A stretch of DNA of 24,797 bases. It comes from GCA-020343675 sp964462945. Lineage in GTDB: Bacteria; Planctomycetota; Phycisphaerae; Sedimentisphaerales; Anaerobacaceae. The position numbers and the translations under genes are program-made. The notes beneath the pieces were generated by a model. It was not told where the DNA came from and made no database searches. It worked only from the letters and a program-made list of their open reading frames with translations. Below, in pieces: positions 1 to 7,435 of this stretch. The stretch is taken from the NCBI GenBank assembly GCA_964462945.1, contig CAYWZW010000077.1:1-24797 (forward strand). The letters run 5' to 3'. Each line of letters begins with the position of its first letter. Position 1 is the stretch's first letter.

Positions 1-70
1 TTCGACTCGCGATGTCTTTCCTATTCGTTTGTTGCACTTACCATGTGAATTCGCCCCATCTTCATGTTTA

Positions 71-140
71 TTAGGGACAGTCAACCGATTTCTGTGTACT
101 GTCCTCCAGTCACTATGGGTAGCTGTCCCGATTCTACCCA
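71..140. repeat. Two short hairpins in the leading non-coding stretch
   Basis: The first 156 bases hold no credible gene. GGACAG (75-80) pairs with CTGTCC (99-104), and TGGGTAG (116-122) pairs with CTACCCA (134-140) around an 11-base loop. The hairpins lie just beyond the stop of the minus-strand DUF4145 gene, but no T-run follows in that direction, so a terminator role is unproven. The sequence at 71-90 recurs almost exactly at 14421-14440, upstream of the kinase gene. Confidence 0.4.
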
Positions 141-156
141 GTACCCTTTTAGTTCT

Positions 157-879
157 CTATTTTGGCTTCTTTTTCTTTTTTTTCTTCTTTTTTTTTAATC
201 GCTCTTGGAACTCATTGTATCTGTCAGTGAGATCATATATGTACTCGATGATTGCATAGACGAAACTGCGCAGATCGTCCGCATCTTCACGCGATATTGT
301 TATGTCTGTGGGATGTGCTGCCAAATTGCGGAACGCGTGTAGTTGTTGACTCCAATCTAACAATCGTTGGTCGATTAGTCCATTGTCTTTCAGTTTACGG
401 ATCCCTTCCCCGAGCATCACCGGACGCTTGGGAGCGGAGGTGGATTTAGTTTCAACACCATTCTGAGCTTGTTCCAGTTGGTCACGACAAATGGCTTCGA
501 GTGCACGTCCGAACATGACACAGGCGGCGATATTAGCGTTTGCCTGCAAAGACCTGACCGCTTCCGCAATAGATTCAGAGACCACTTTCGGAATGCGTAT
601 GCTTGTGAATGTCTTCGGTGGTTCTGGATAGACCCTGATGGCATCAGCCCATTCATCATGATAGGAGTCATATTGCTCGATCCCAATTTGCTGCGACTCT
701 CCAACGAGGATTGTGCGGCACTTCGGGCACTTACCGAGGTAGACGCTAATTCCATAGTGTGGTTCGCCCTCATGATCTATCCCGCCAGGCCTCCTTACGC
801 AGCCATGCTCGATAGCCGCGACTTTTGCTCTGCATACCGGACAATCAACAATGAACGTTTTTGGAACCGGTTCTGGCAT
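157..879 (-). CDS. Zinc-ribbon DUF4145-domain protein with poly-lysine tail
   Basis: Predicted cytosolic protein of 240 residues. Two CxxC pairs (C13/C16 and C51/C54 from the chosen start) suggest an N-terminal zinc ribbon. The C-terminal half resembles DUF4145: a helical stretch with SLQANANIAACVMFGRALEAI, then a pattern ending in LHAFRNLAAHP. DUF4145 occurs alone or attached to restriction and other defence proteins; its biochemical role is unknown. I start at 879 rather than the in-frame ATG at 903 because AGGAG (888-892) sits 8 bases upstream of 879. The last 12 residues are ten lysines, then Pro-Lys, encoded by near-uninterrupted A tracts (9 and 8 A) that could slip in replication or transcription. 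Base composition is more A+T-rich than the kdsC region. Family assignment is by recognition of the pattern and is moderately sure; function is unknown. Confidence 0.75.
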   Translation of the reverse strand: MPEPVPKTFIVDCPVCRAKVAAIEHGCVRRPGGIDHEGEPHYGISVYLGKCPKCRTILVGESQQIGIEQYDSYHDEWADAIRVYPEPPKTFTSIRIPKVVSESIAEAVRSLQANANIAACVMFGRALEAICRDQLEQAQNGVETKSTSAPKRPVMLGEGIRKLKDNGLIDQRLLDWSQQLHAFRNLAAHPTDITISREDADDLRSFVYAIIEYIYDLTDRYNEFQERLKKKKKKKKKKPK

Positions 880-887
880 TCTGTTGT

Positions 888-892
888 CTCCT
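888..892 (-). promoter_or_regulatory. Ribosome binding site deciding the start at 879
   Basis: AGGAG on the minus strand lies 8 bases before the ATG at 879, whereas the longer reading frame starting at 903 has no comparable site. Confidence 0.7.
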
Positions 893-1275
893 TTCGCGAA
901 CAATGTTTGTGGGCGAATCTAAGGTGTCCGGTAGATTTTCTCATACACTGCCCAAGTTTGGCCATAGTGAAGTCCGTTGGGCTGATCTATCAAAGGCGTA
1001 AGGTTCATGGTGCTTTCGCCACGGATTTCCTCTCGTTACGCAAATTCCCTAAGCATGCAACGTATTTTACCCATTGTCCCAGGCTAAAACAAACAAATTC
1101 GGGAAAAAAATTGAAACCGCGGATTAACGCTGATTAACACGGATAAGTTGAACTCTGTAATACAATCCATCAGAATGTTGTTTTTCGTGCGTGATTTTCT
1201 GCCGCTGCGTCTGCAACCTCTGTATTCCTGAGATGTTATGAGTTTTTTTTCAAAGAAAGAACGTTCGGCCTTTTA

Positions 1276-1349
1276 TTTTTCGCCGTAGTCCGCTTTTCGC
1301 CGCCTTCGCAAGAAACTGAGGCGGTGAAAAGAAAGGCGCAGGCGAAAAA
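1276..1349. repeat. Nested two-stem inverted repeat
   Basis: An outer perfect 9-bp stem, TTTTTCGCC (1276-1284) with GGCGAAAAA (1341-1349), encloses an inner 13-bp stem, 1293-1305 with 1319-1331, which has one G-T wobble and a 13-base loop. Neither side has a gene close enough for this to be an ordinary terminator. It may be a folded RNA, or the remains of a small non-autonomous element. Confidence 0.55.
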
Positions 1350-1516
1350 CAATTCGCTGGATTCGCAGGAGCCGACCTTCACGTTTTTGGTTGCGGCTGA
1401 GCAAAGCGAAGCCGCGCTGTGCTCTCTGTGGCAAGAAAGACTGAAACCACGAATGATGAAGATCCCTCAACTTCGCTCAGGCCGGCGTCTGTGGTTATTA
1501 CTTAGTGGCATTGAAG

Positions 1517-1542
1517 ATTGCCGCGGCCTGCGGCCTCGCAAT
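1517..1542. repeat. REP-like inverted repeat (ATTGC...GCAAT)
   Basis: ATTGC at 1517-1521 pairs with GCAAT at 1538-1542 around a GGCC-TGC-GGCC core. This resembles short REP-like intergenic palindromes seen in many environmental bacterial genomes; that resemblance is from memory. Confidence 0.5.
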
Positions 1543-1557
1543 GACCTTTCCTAATAG

Positions 1558-1579
1558 ATTCCTCGGTTACACTCGGAAT
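1558..1579. repeat. REP-like inverted repeat (ATTCC...GGAAT)
   Basis: ATTCC (1558-1562) pairs with GGAAT (1575-1579). It is related in design to the cleaner palindrome at 11448-11467 and the larger one at 13537-13580. Confidence 0.5.
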
Positions 1580-1594
1580 GACTACGGCAAGCCT

Positions 1595-1775
1595 TTCTTT
1601 GTGCCTTAGTGTCTTTGTGGCGAAACTTAAAGAATTGCTGCAATCTCGATGAGATTTTGATATTGTATGGCTTCGGGTGTGTATGAGTATTTTGGAGACT
1701 CTAACGAAAAGACGCTTAGCCACAGAGTCAAGTATTTGATTCTTGGCCACAGAGAACACAGAGGACACAGAGAAA
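1595..1775. repeat. Cluster of CACAGAG/CACAAAG-type dispersed repeat units
   Basis: Units at 1595-1621 (a TTCTTTGTGCCTTAGTG-type string, i.e. the reverse orientation), 1719-1727 and 1746-1775 share the A/C/G-only purine-rich pattern CCACAGAGAACACAGAGGAC. Similar units lie at 9255-9280 and, inverted, at 9350-9373. They have no coding potential. Confidence 0.6.
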
Positions 1776-1887
1776 TGCACGCAAAACAGTGTAAATCTGC
1801 GTGAATCCGTGTCAAGGAATGGGCTGTGTCAATCCGTGTCCTTTTCATTATGTCAGATGCTCTTAGATTTTTAATTTTGATCTTACT

Positions 1888-2400
1888 ATGGTTGATCTGA
1901 CCGAAATAGAATTACTGGCTCTGGACGTGGATGGTGTTCTGACCGACGGCACGCTGATCGTTCACGGCGACGGCAGCGAGAGCAAATGCTTCGACGTGCT
2001 GGACGGCCATGGAATTACCCTCTGGAAACGGGCCGGGCTGAAAGTCGCTTTGATCAGCGGCCGGGCGTCGGAGCCGACGCAGCGCCGGGCCGAGCAACTG
2101 CAAATAGAGTACGTTTTCCAGGACTGCCACGATAAGCTGCCCGTATTTGAGAAATTTCTCGAGCAGATCGGTCTTGCGCCGCAGAAGGCGGCCTACGTCG
2201 GCGACGACTTGACAGATCTGCCGCTCATACGGTATGTTGGGTTCGGCGTCGCGGTCGCCAACGCGGTGGACGAAGTCAAGCGGTACGCCGATTATGTCAC
2301 CACGCGGCCCGGCGGGCGCGGCGCCGTGCGGGAAGTGGTCGAGCACATTCTGAAAAATTCGGGCCGATGGCCGGAGCTGATGAAGCGCTACCTGCCGTGA
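1888..2400 (+). CDS. kdsC: 3-deoxy-D-manno-octulosonate 8-phosphate phosphatase (KdsC)
   Basis: Cytosolic HAD-superfamily phosphatase that removes phosphate from Kdo-8-phosphate to give Kdo, the sugar joining lipid A to the LPS core. At 170 residues it has the normal KdsC length and lacks a cap domain. The motifs are in order: DVDGVLTDG with nucleophile D13 and acid/base D15, motif II ALISGRAS (S57), K83 in HDKLP, and GDDLTD (105-110) for magnesium. The C-terminal GGRGAVREVVE tail is typical of this family. It is followed after 23 bp by a LptC/LptA-like gene, matching the kdsC-lptC-lptA order known from proteobacteria. I see no strong ribosome binding site before the ATG; 1888 is chosen because it gives the standard N-terminus. 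The assignment is secure, although related phosphatases acting on other nonulosonates share the fold. Confidence 0.92.
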   Translation: MVDLTEIELLALDVDGVLTDGTLIVHGDGSESKCFDVLDGHGITLWKRAGLKVALISGRASEPTQRRAEQLQIEYVFQDCHDKLPVFEKFLEQIGLAPQKAAYVGDDLTDLPLIRYVGFGVAVANAVDEVKRYADYVTTRPGGRGAVREVVEHILKNSGRWPELMKRYLP

Positions 2401-2423
2401 AGGGAAATAAAGAGGCTGCTGCA

Positions 2424-4931
2424 ATGCGCAAACTGCTGATAGGTGTTGTTTCGCTGGGCGCCGTGCTGGGAGCCTACCTGCTCTACAGCCGCGTGACCGA
2501 TACCCCTGTGTTCGAGACCGGTCCGGGCGTCGAAATCGTGGGTTCCGCCGCCGACGGCAATACGGCGGCGCTCGACAGCGAGATGGGCAAGATCGGAGAG
2601 GTGGGGCTCGGCACCGTCCGAAAGGCCGAATACATCACTCTCGACAAGAAGACCAAACAAGTCGAGCGCAAATTCGGGTTCGAGAGGCTTCTGCATGAGG
2701 CCGGCGATGTCTGGGAGATTGAGAAGCCGTACATGAATGTCTATCGGCGGAATTTCACGTGTTACATCACCGCCGACAAAGGCCAAGTGCAGGTTGAAAC
2801 GGCGGTCGGCAAGACCACTCCGAGGGACGCGACGTTCAGCTCAAACGTCGTCATTCATATCGTGCCCGAGGGCCCGGGCAGCGTCAAAGAAAGCTTTGTA
2901 TATCTCGACGACGTTGTCTTTCTGAGCGAAAAATCGCTGCTTTCGACGGCCGGCCCGGTCAAGCTCGTCTCCGAGGACGCCCAGATGCAGGGCACGGGCC
3001 TGGAGCTGATCTACAACGACCAGGCGGAGCGCATCGAGTATTTCAGGATCGCCGACCTGGAGAGCTTGCGTATCAAGAGCAAGCAGGCCGCTGCTCTTTC
3101 GGCGGGCAAGGCGCCGGCCGAGGCGCCCCCCGCACCGGGTGCCCGGACCGAGGCGCCGGGGCCGAACGAAACGGCTGTCGCCCGCGACTCTCAAGAGGTG
3201 AAAGCGCCACTGCCGGACACCCAACCCCAGGTCGCACAGGAACCGGGCGTATTCTACAAGTGTATAGTGAGCCGGAACGTGCTGGTCGATGCCCCCGATC
3301 AACTGATTTTCGCCGATGAGAAGCTCACCATCAACGATGTCTTTTGGTCAAAGGACTCGGTGTCCTCGTCTGATGAGGTGGATGCAGGCGGTGCGGATAA
3401 GAGCGGAACGGCGGCGCCCGCCGAGCCGGCTGGCCCGGGCGCAGAGGCTGCCGGCGGGCCGAACGTCCCGCTGTCAACGCCGGCCGGGCCGAACGAACCC
3501 AACGTGCCGGCCGAGCAGCCTGCATTTATTGTAGTCACCTGTGACGGCGGTCTTGTCATCGTGCCGAGAGACTCTGCCCGGGCGCTCGATGATTCCACGC
3601 CGGGCAGCGCCGATGCGGCCGCCTCGAACGGCAGACGCGCCGAGCTGCTCGACGCGGACACGGAACGAACGAAGTTCTCCGCCCGGACCATCGACTATAA
3701 TGCGATAAGCGGAGACGTTGTGGCCGAAGGGCTGTCGGAGCTTGCCTACTATGCAGGCAAAGGCGCGCCGGCCGGGGCCAGCGAGCCGCCCGCACCGGTG
3801 AAGGTCACCGCCCGCGGGGGGACGAAGTATTTCAAGGCGTCGAACCAGGCGATCTTCCGGGATTGTCTGTGCCGAATGCCGCAAACGGGCTTGAGCGAAC
3901 GTCGAGATGTCACGTTCTCCTCGCCGCAGATTACGGTCGATATCCCCCGGGACAGGTCCAAACAGCCTGACCTTTTTGCCGCGGGGCCGACGGAGCTGGT
4001 CTTTTACACCGAAGATGCGAATCGTCCTGCGGCCGGACAGCGGCCGGTCCCGGTCACGGTCAACGCGCGCAGGCAGGCGCGATACTCCGGGACCTCGAAT
4101 CAGGTGGTCTTTGAAGGCGATTGCCGATGTACCATGCTGCGGGAGGACCCGAACGTCCTGGTCGAATACGTGCTCTTGTCGGAGCAGCTCACCGTCGATC
4201 TGGCCGGGGATGTAAATGCCCCCCCGTCCGGGCCGGCCGCCGACATCAGGCACCTGACCGCCTCCGGCGAGGTCGTCAACCTCGCGGCCACCAGGAGGGC
4301 CAAGGCCGGAGGCGCGTTTGCAGAAGCCGTACAGGACGCCGGCGGAACGAAGCTGCTTGGCGGCATCGAGCTGAAATGCCGCCAATTCGATTATGACGCC
4401 ATCGAGCAGTTCTTTTTGGCGACCGGGCCCGGCCTTATCAAGCTGATCAATTCCAAACCGGCCGAGCCCAACGATCAAGCGGGCCGGTTGAGTCTGGCCA
4501 GACCGTGCGTGGCCGTTATCGACCGGTTTGAGACACTGACATATCTGATCCGGGAGAATCGAATTGCCGCCGATGCCGGCTCACAGAAGATGTTGATCGA
4601 CTATTTCTCCACCGTCGGTGGCCGGCCGGAGTATATCCGGGCCGAGGCCTCGCATGTCGATGCCTTGCTCAATGCGACGCCGCAGGGCCAGACGGAATTG
4701 TCAACGCTGATTGCAACGGGCGGAATTTATTACGAAGACAGCGACAACCGCTTCCTGGGCGGCGAATTGTTCTACGACCACAAGACGGCCATGGTGAAGG
4801 TCAAAGGCGATGAATCTCAGGCGTGCTACTACAACGGCGCCCTGGTCGATGGGATCGAACTGAACCTGGCCACCGGCCAGGTCAAAGCCGGCGTCGTCGG
4901 CCCCGGCGCTCTGCAAGCCACCATGCCATAA
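2424..4931 (+). CDS. LptC/LptA-like periplasmic LPS-export protein, large repeat form
   Basis: 835 residues with a single N-terminal membrane anchor (about residues 3-21, LLIGVVSLGAVLGAYLLY), so most of the protein should lie in the periplasm. LptC and LptA are about 190 residues each and form a beta-jellyroll bridge carrying LPS to the outer membrane. This protein looks like an anchored LptC-like start extended by several OstA-like beta segments. Two tandem units at roughly 435-511 and 520-596 share the pattern G-x-EL-x-Y/F-Y, PxPVxVxAR, SNQ, DCxC-x-M and TVD. A further beta segment near the C-terminus contains IATGGIYYEDSDNRFLGGELFYD. Pro/Ala-rich linkers lie near residues 225-270 and 300-360. 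I start at 2424 because AGAGG (2411-2415) lies 8 bases upstream and the hydrophobic anchor follows at once; the longer frame from 2367 overlaps kdsC. The role in LPS export is inferred from the anchor, the beta pattern and the kdsC neighbour. Confidence 0.75.
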   Translation: MRKLLIGVVSLGAVLGAYLLYSRVTDTPVFETGPGVEIVGSAADGNTAALDSEMGKIGEVGLGTVRKAEYITLDKKTKQVERKFGFERLLHEAGDVWEIEKPYMNVYRRNFTCYITADKGQVQVETAVGKTTPRDATFSSNVVIHIVPEGPGSVKESFVYLDDVVFLSEKSLLSTAGPVKLVSEDAQMQGTGLELIYNDQAERIEYFRIADLESLRIKSKQAAALSAGKAPAEAPPAPGARTEAPGPNETAVARDSQEVKAPLPDTQPQVAQEPGVFYKCIVSRNVLVDAPDQLIFADEKLTINDVFWSKDSVSSSDEVDAGGADKSGTAAPAEPAGPGAEAAGGPNVPLSTPAGPNEPNVPAEQPAFIVVTCDGGLVIVPRDSARALDDSTPGSADAAASNGRRAELLDADTERTKFSARTIDYNAISGDVVAEGLSELAYYAGKGAPAGASEPPAPVKVTARGGTKYFKASNQAIFRDCLCRMPQTGLSERRDVTFSSPQITVDIPRDRSKQPDLFAAGPTELVFYTEDANRPAAGQRPVPVTVNARRQARYSGTSNQVVFEGDCRCTMLREDPNVLVEYVLLSEQLTVDLAGDVNAPPSGPAADIRHLTASGEVVNLAATRRAKAGGAFAEAVQDAGGTKLLGGIELKCRQFDYDAIEQFFLATGPGLIKLINSKPAEPNDQAGRLSLARPCVAVIDRFETLTYLIRENRIAADAGSQKMLIDYFSTVGGRPEYIRAEASHVDALLNATPQGQTELSTLIATGGIYYEDSDNRFLGGELFYDHKTAMVKVKGDESQACYYNGALVDGIELNLATGQVKAGVVGPGALQATMP

Positions 4932-4941
4932 CCTTGCTCGG

Positions 4942-5622
4942 CTAACTGCAAAGCCGCTGCAAGTCGTCGATGGTCAATTCGTTTAGGCGGGCGACGACCT
5001 TTTCGGCCAAGGTCAGTTGGCCGGCTTCGTAAGAGTTGGTGACGGCGATGGTGTGCATTCCCGCCGCCTTGCCGGCCTGGAGGCCCCAGTGTGAATCCTC
5101 GATGACGATGCACTGGCCGGCGGCGATAGGAGGCTGACACGTCTTGTTTAGCATTTTCAGGGCCAGGAGAAATCCTTCGGGGCTGGGTTTGCCTTTCTTG
5201 ACTTGCTCGGCCGAGACGATAACCGTGAAGAAGTGGCGCAGCCGGGCCTCGTCCAGCGTCAGCTCGATCTCCGTTAAGAGCGAGCCGGAGCATATCGCCA
5301 TGGGGACATCGCTTTTTTTGAGCATCTTCAGAAACTCGTGCACGCCTTCGATGGTCCGGCCTTCGGTCTTTGCCAGCTCTTCGAAAATTCGGGCCTTTGC
5401 TCTGACGATATCGGCGACTCTCTGTTCGTCGATTTTCAGCAGGCCGTGATCGATCAGCGCCTTGTAGCAATCGAAATCGCTAAAACCCAGATAGTTCGTA
5501 TAATAGTCTTTCGTCGATATCTCGATGCCGTAGGGGGCCAGCGACCGATTGAACGCCCGCAGGTGCAAAATCTCCGAATCGGTAATGACGCCGTCAAAAT
5601 CAAATATCACTGCTTTGAGCAT
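4942..5622 (-). CDS. HAD-superfamily hydrolase, beta-phosphoglucomutase/phosphatase type
   Basis: 226-residue cytosolic HAD subfamily IA enzyme with a helical cap. Motif I is DFDGVITDSE (nucleophile D8, acid/base D10), motif II is CSGS with S112, motif III is K145 in GKPSPEG, and motif IV is IEDSHWG (E175, D176). Such enzymes act on sugar phosphates, as phosphatases or as beta-phosphoglucomutase; the sequence does not let me choose. The gene converges on the LptC/LptA-like gene with only 10 bp between stops. Its ATG is 6 bp from the stop of the DUF4276 gene upstream. It is GC-rich like the core genome while the upstream pair is A+T-rich, so its present promoter may belong to that pair. The ribosome binding site is weak. 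Confidence 0.85.
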   Translation of the reverse strand: MLKAVIFDFDGVITDSEILHLRAFNRSLAPYGIEISTKDYYTNYLGFSDFDCYKALIDHGLLKIDEQRVADIVRAKARIFEELAKTEGRTIEGVHEFLKMLKKSDVPMAICSGSLLTEIELTLDEARLRHFFTVIVSAEQVKKGKPSPEGFLLALKMLNKTCQPPIAAGQCIVIEDSHWGLQAGKAAGMHTIAVTNSYEAGQLTLAEKVVARLNELTIDDLQRLCS

Positions 5623-5628
5623 AAAATC

Positions 5629-6294
5629 TTATTGATTCCCAATATCCTCCAACTTGGCAACCCATTCGTTAAAATGCGGACATTCCTGACGCATTTTTGT
5701 TAGTCCGATCTTACAAGCTGCGATGATACCATCTACTGTTTTCACATAATTTTCAATATATTGTTTTATTCGTCGGGAGGGACAAGTATCATAATGATCA
5801 TTAATTTCTTCAGGACATGAAAACGACTGCGGGACACCCTGGAGCTGAGCAGAAACGTCCGACTTCCTCGCGGTCTCGGCCAGCATCAACGTATCTGAAA
5901 AAAGCAACGCCTCAAATTCGTGCATCTGGACATAGGGAATAAAACGAGATTGATTAAAAGAGGGACCGAGTTGTGAGCAAATATCCGCAAATAATGCTTT
6001 TTCAACCGTTGCGCCTTTTTCTAAATATGCCCTACGCCTATCAGCGTTTTTCCTGCCAGGCCAATCTTTTGGCAATCCGTAAAAATCAACCAACATTGTA
6101 CAAAAACAAGACCTATCGGATTTAAGGGTATTCAGGATTTGGTTTTGAGACCTCGGATATTTGGGAACACCTCCGCCCTCCTGAAACAGAAAAGGTCTGA
6201 CAGATATTCCTTTTTCATAGAAATAGGGCTTTAAAACGTCGTTGACAAAGAGTATCTCGGTCGGGCCTTCCACGAGAATCTTTATACTGCTCAT
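5629..6294 (-). CDS. DUF4276 (Toprim-like) protein of an ATPase-nuclease pair
   Basis: 221 residues. The motifs match DUF4276: VEGPTE with E9 close to the N-terminus, MLVDFYGLP with D70, and HEFEALLFSD at 125-134. DUF4276 is considered a Toprim-fold relative, and Toprim proteins paired with AAA ATPases include the effector halves of anti-phage systems such as PARIS (DUF4435) and the RloA/RloB type (known of those families). The ATG overlaps the stop of the upstream ATPase gene in an ATGA junction (6291-6294), so the two are probably translated together. The protein is A+T-rich relative to its neighbours. Nuclease or defence activity is inferred from the pairing, not shown by the sequence. Confidence 0.8.
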   Translation of the reverse strand: MSSIKILVEGPTEILFVNDVLKPYFYEKGISVRPFLFQEGGGVPKYPRSQNQILNTLKSDRSCFCTMLVDFYGLPKDWPGRKNADRRRAYLEKGATVEKALFADICSQLGPSFNQSRFIPYVQMHEFEALLFSDTLMLAETARKSDVSAQLQGVPQSFSCPEEINDHYDTCPSRRIKQYIENYVKTVDGIIAACKIGLTKMRQECPHFNEWVAKLEDIGNQ

Positions 6295-7346
6295 TGGCCG
6301 GCCGCCCCTTCAATGATGTTTCTGCTCCAGATATCCCCCAAAGAATATTCTTCCAGCCAGATTTTTAATTTTTCCGTGTCCGGACGGCTGAATATAGACT
6401 CATCATTCTTGCGTTCAACAAGAATCATATCTTCCGGCTGGAAATGGTCAATTAACGCCGCGGATTGTGTTGAAACAATCACTTGTGTACGTGCGCAGGC
6501 TTTTTGGATCAAGCCCGCCAATACAGCTAAAGCACAAGGATGCAATCCCAATTCCGGCTCATCCAATAAAATCGTTGAAGGCGGATTCGGCTGCAACAAC
6601 GCGGTAGTTAGGCAGATAAAACGCAGCGTACCATCCGATATCTGGCTTGGATGAAACGGATAATCCGATCCTTTCTGCCGCCACTCCAATAATGTTTCGT
6701 CCGGATTTTTTATCGACTCCCTCAAAAGAAAATCATCAAAAAAAGGAGTTGCCAATTGAACAACCTCCCGAATCACCTGGTACTCCTTCTCATGCTTCTT
6801 TTTCAAATACCATAGAAAAGCAGCTAAGTTGCTTGCATCCACACGCAAATACTCGTAGTCACGAAGAGAACAATATTTTTTTACCCCTGCAGAGGTGCTT
6901 GTGTCGTGAAAATGATATAACCCTATATTCTTTTGAATATTTTTTTGAGCATTGTTAAGATATGCCCCATCATCATAAACACCCGTTGTCTCCCCTCCGA
7001 ACATTCCGGGTCTCTCAGGATTTAATATTAACTCGTCCTCTGGATTTTCCGTCAAACAACGCCACAAATAAAAACCTGTGACCCCACCAAAATGTACCTT
7101 AAACTCGCAGGCTTTAGTGATCTTACTGCCCATATAAAAAAGGCGGTTGGCGGTTCCAAATCTTCTAATTTCTTTTTCATTATCTTCGGACAGCATTGCT
7201 TTCAGTAACTCAAAAAAGCCAAGGAAGTTGCTTTTTCCTGATCCGTTTGGGCCGATCAGGATGTTGAGATTTCGAAGCTCGAAATTCTCAAGATTTCGAA
7301 TGGATTTGTAGCCTTTTATAGTTAATTTGCTTATCGCCTGTCCCAT
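6291..7346 (-). CDS. AAA ATPase (AAA_21 / RecF-OLD-like) of the DUF4276 pair
   Basis: 351-residue ABC-class ATPase of the OLD/RecF/SMC-like kind. It begins with SKLTIKGYKSIRNLENFELR and then Walker A GPNGSGKS (32-39, K38). An ABC-type signature lies at QISDGT (235-240), Walker B with ILLDEPELGLHP (D262, E263) follows, and a VSTQSAALIDHF switch segment begins at 291. The protein lacks a fused Toprim domain; that function is supplied by the next gene through a 4-bp ATGA overlap. ATPases of this kind often act as sensors or regulators of a partner effector in phage defence (known of relatives). The upstream gap of about 90 bp contains the terminator of the acyl-CoA dehydrogenase operon. Low GC suggests acquisition. 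What triggers it cannot be seen. Confidence 0.88.
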   Translation of the reverse strand: MGQAISKLTIKGYKSIRNLENFELRNLNILIGPNGSGKSNFLGFFELLKAMLSEDNEKEIRRFGTANRLFYMGSKITKACEFKVHFGGVTGFYLWRCLTENPEDELILNPERPGMFGGETTGVYDDGAYLNNAQKNIQKNIGLYHFHDTSTSAGVKKYCSLRDYEYLRVDASNLAAFLWYLKKKHEKEYQVIREVVQLATPFFDDFLLRESIKNPDETLLEWRQKGSDYPFHPSQISDGTLRFICLTTALLQPNPPSTILLDEPELGLHPCALAVLAGLIQKACARTQVIVSTQSAALIDHFQPEDMILVERKNDESIFSRPDTEKLKIWLEEYSLGDIWSRNIIEGAAGQ

Positions 7347-7370
7347 ATCAAATCCAATCCGTATAACAAA

Positions 7371-7396
7371 AAGCCCCGGCTGCTTTACCGGGGCTT
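7371..7396 (-). terminator. Rho-independent terminator of the etfB-etfA-acd operon
   Basis: A perfect 9-bp stem, AAGCCCCGG (7371-7379) with CCGGGGCTT (7388-7396), has an 8-base loop and is followed on the minus strand by a TTTTTGTTAT tail. It lies about 40 bases past the acyl-CoA dehydrogenase stop and just upstream of the AAA ATPase gene, insulating the two transcripts. Confidence 0.88.
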
Positions 7397-7435
7397 TATT
7401 ATACGATTGACAAACGATAATTTAAAACGATTTTA

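Larger units (their letters stand above)
904..1887. other. Repeat-filled intergenic region, no credible gene
   Basis: About 980 bases between the DUF4145 gene and kdsC. Open frames here translate to low-complexity strings of the kind read out of dispersed repeats. Recognisable pieces are a direct repeat-like unit (1118-1144), a nested stem structure (1276-1349), a GCGGCT/AGCCGC stem near 1393-1415, two REP-like inverted repeats (1517-1542 and 1558-1579), several CACAGAG-type units (1595-1621 and 1719-1775), and GTGAATCCGTGTC-type units (1791-1813 and 1826-1840). A 29-codon frame at 919-1008 minus has no ribosome binding site and I do not call it. No clear promoter for kdsC was found. Confidence 0.7.

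Noticed and set aside
919..1008. 29-codon minus-strand frame upstream of the DUF4145 gene
   Set aside because: Starts with ATG but has no ribosome binding site, no hydrophobic or regulatory pattern, and no repeat of codons suggesting a leader peptide.
469..1137. 222-codon plus-strand frame
   Set aside because: Mostly antisense to the DUF4145 gene, with no domain pattern or start signal.
1502..1780. 92-codon minus-strand frame, and neighbouring frames at 1273-1470 and 1324-1554
   Set aside because: The translations are read-throughs of REP-like and CACAGAG repeats, a common source of false genes.
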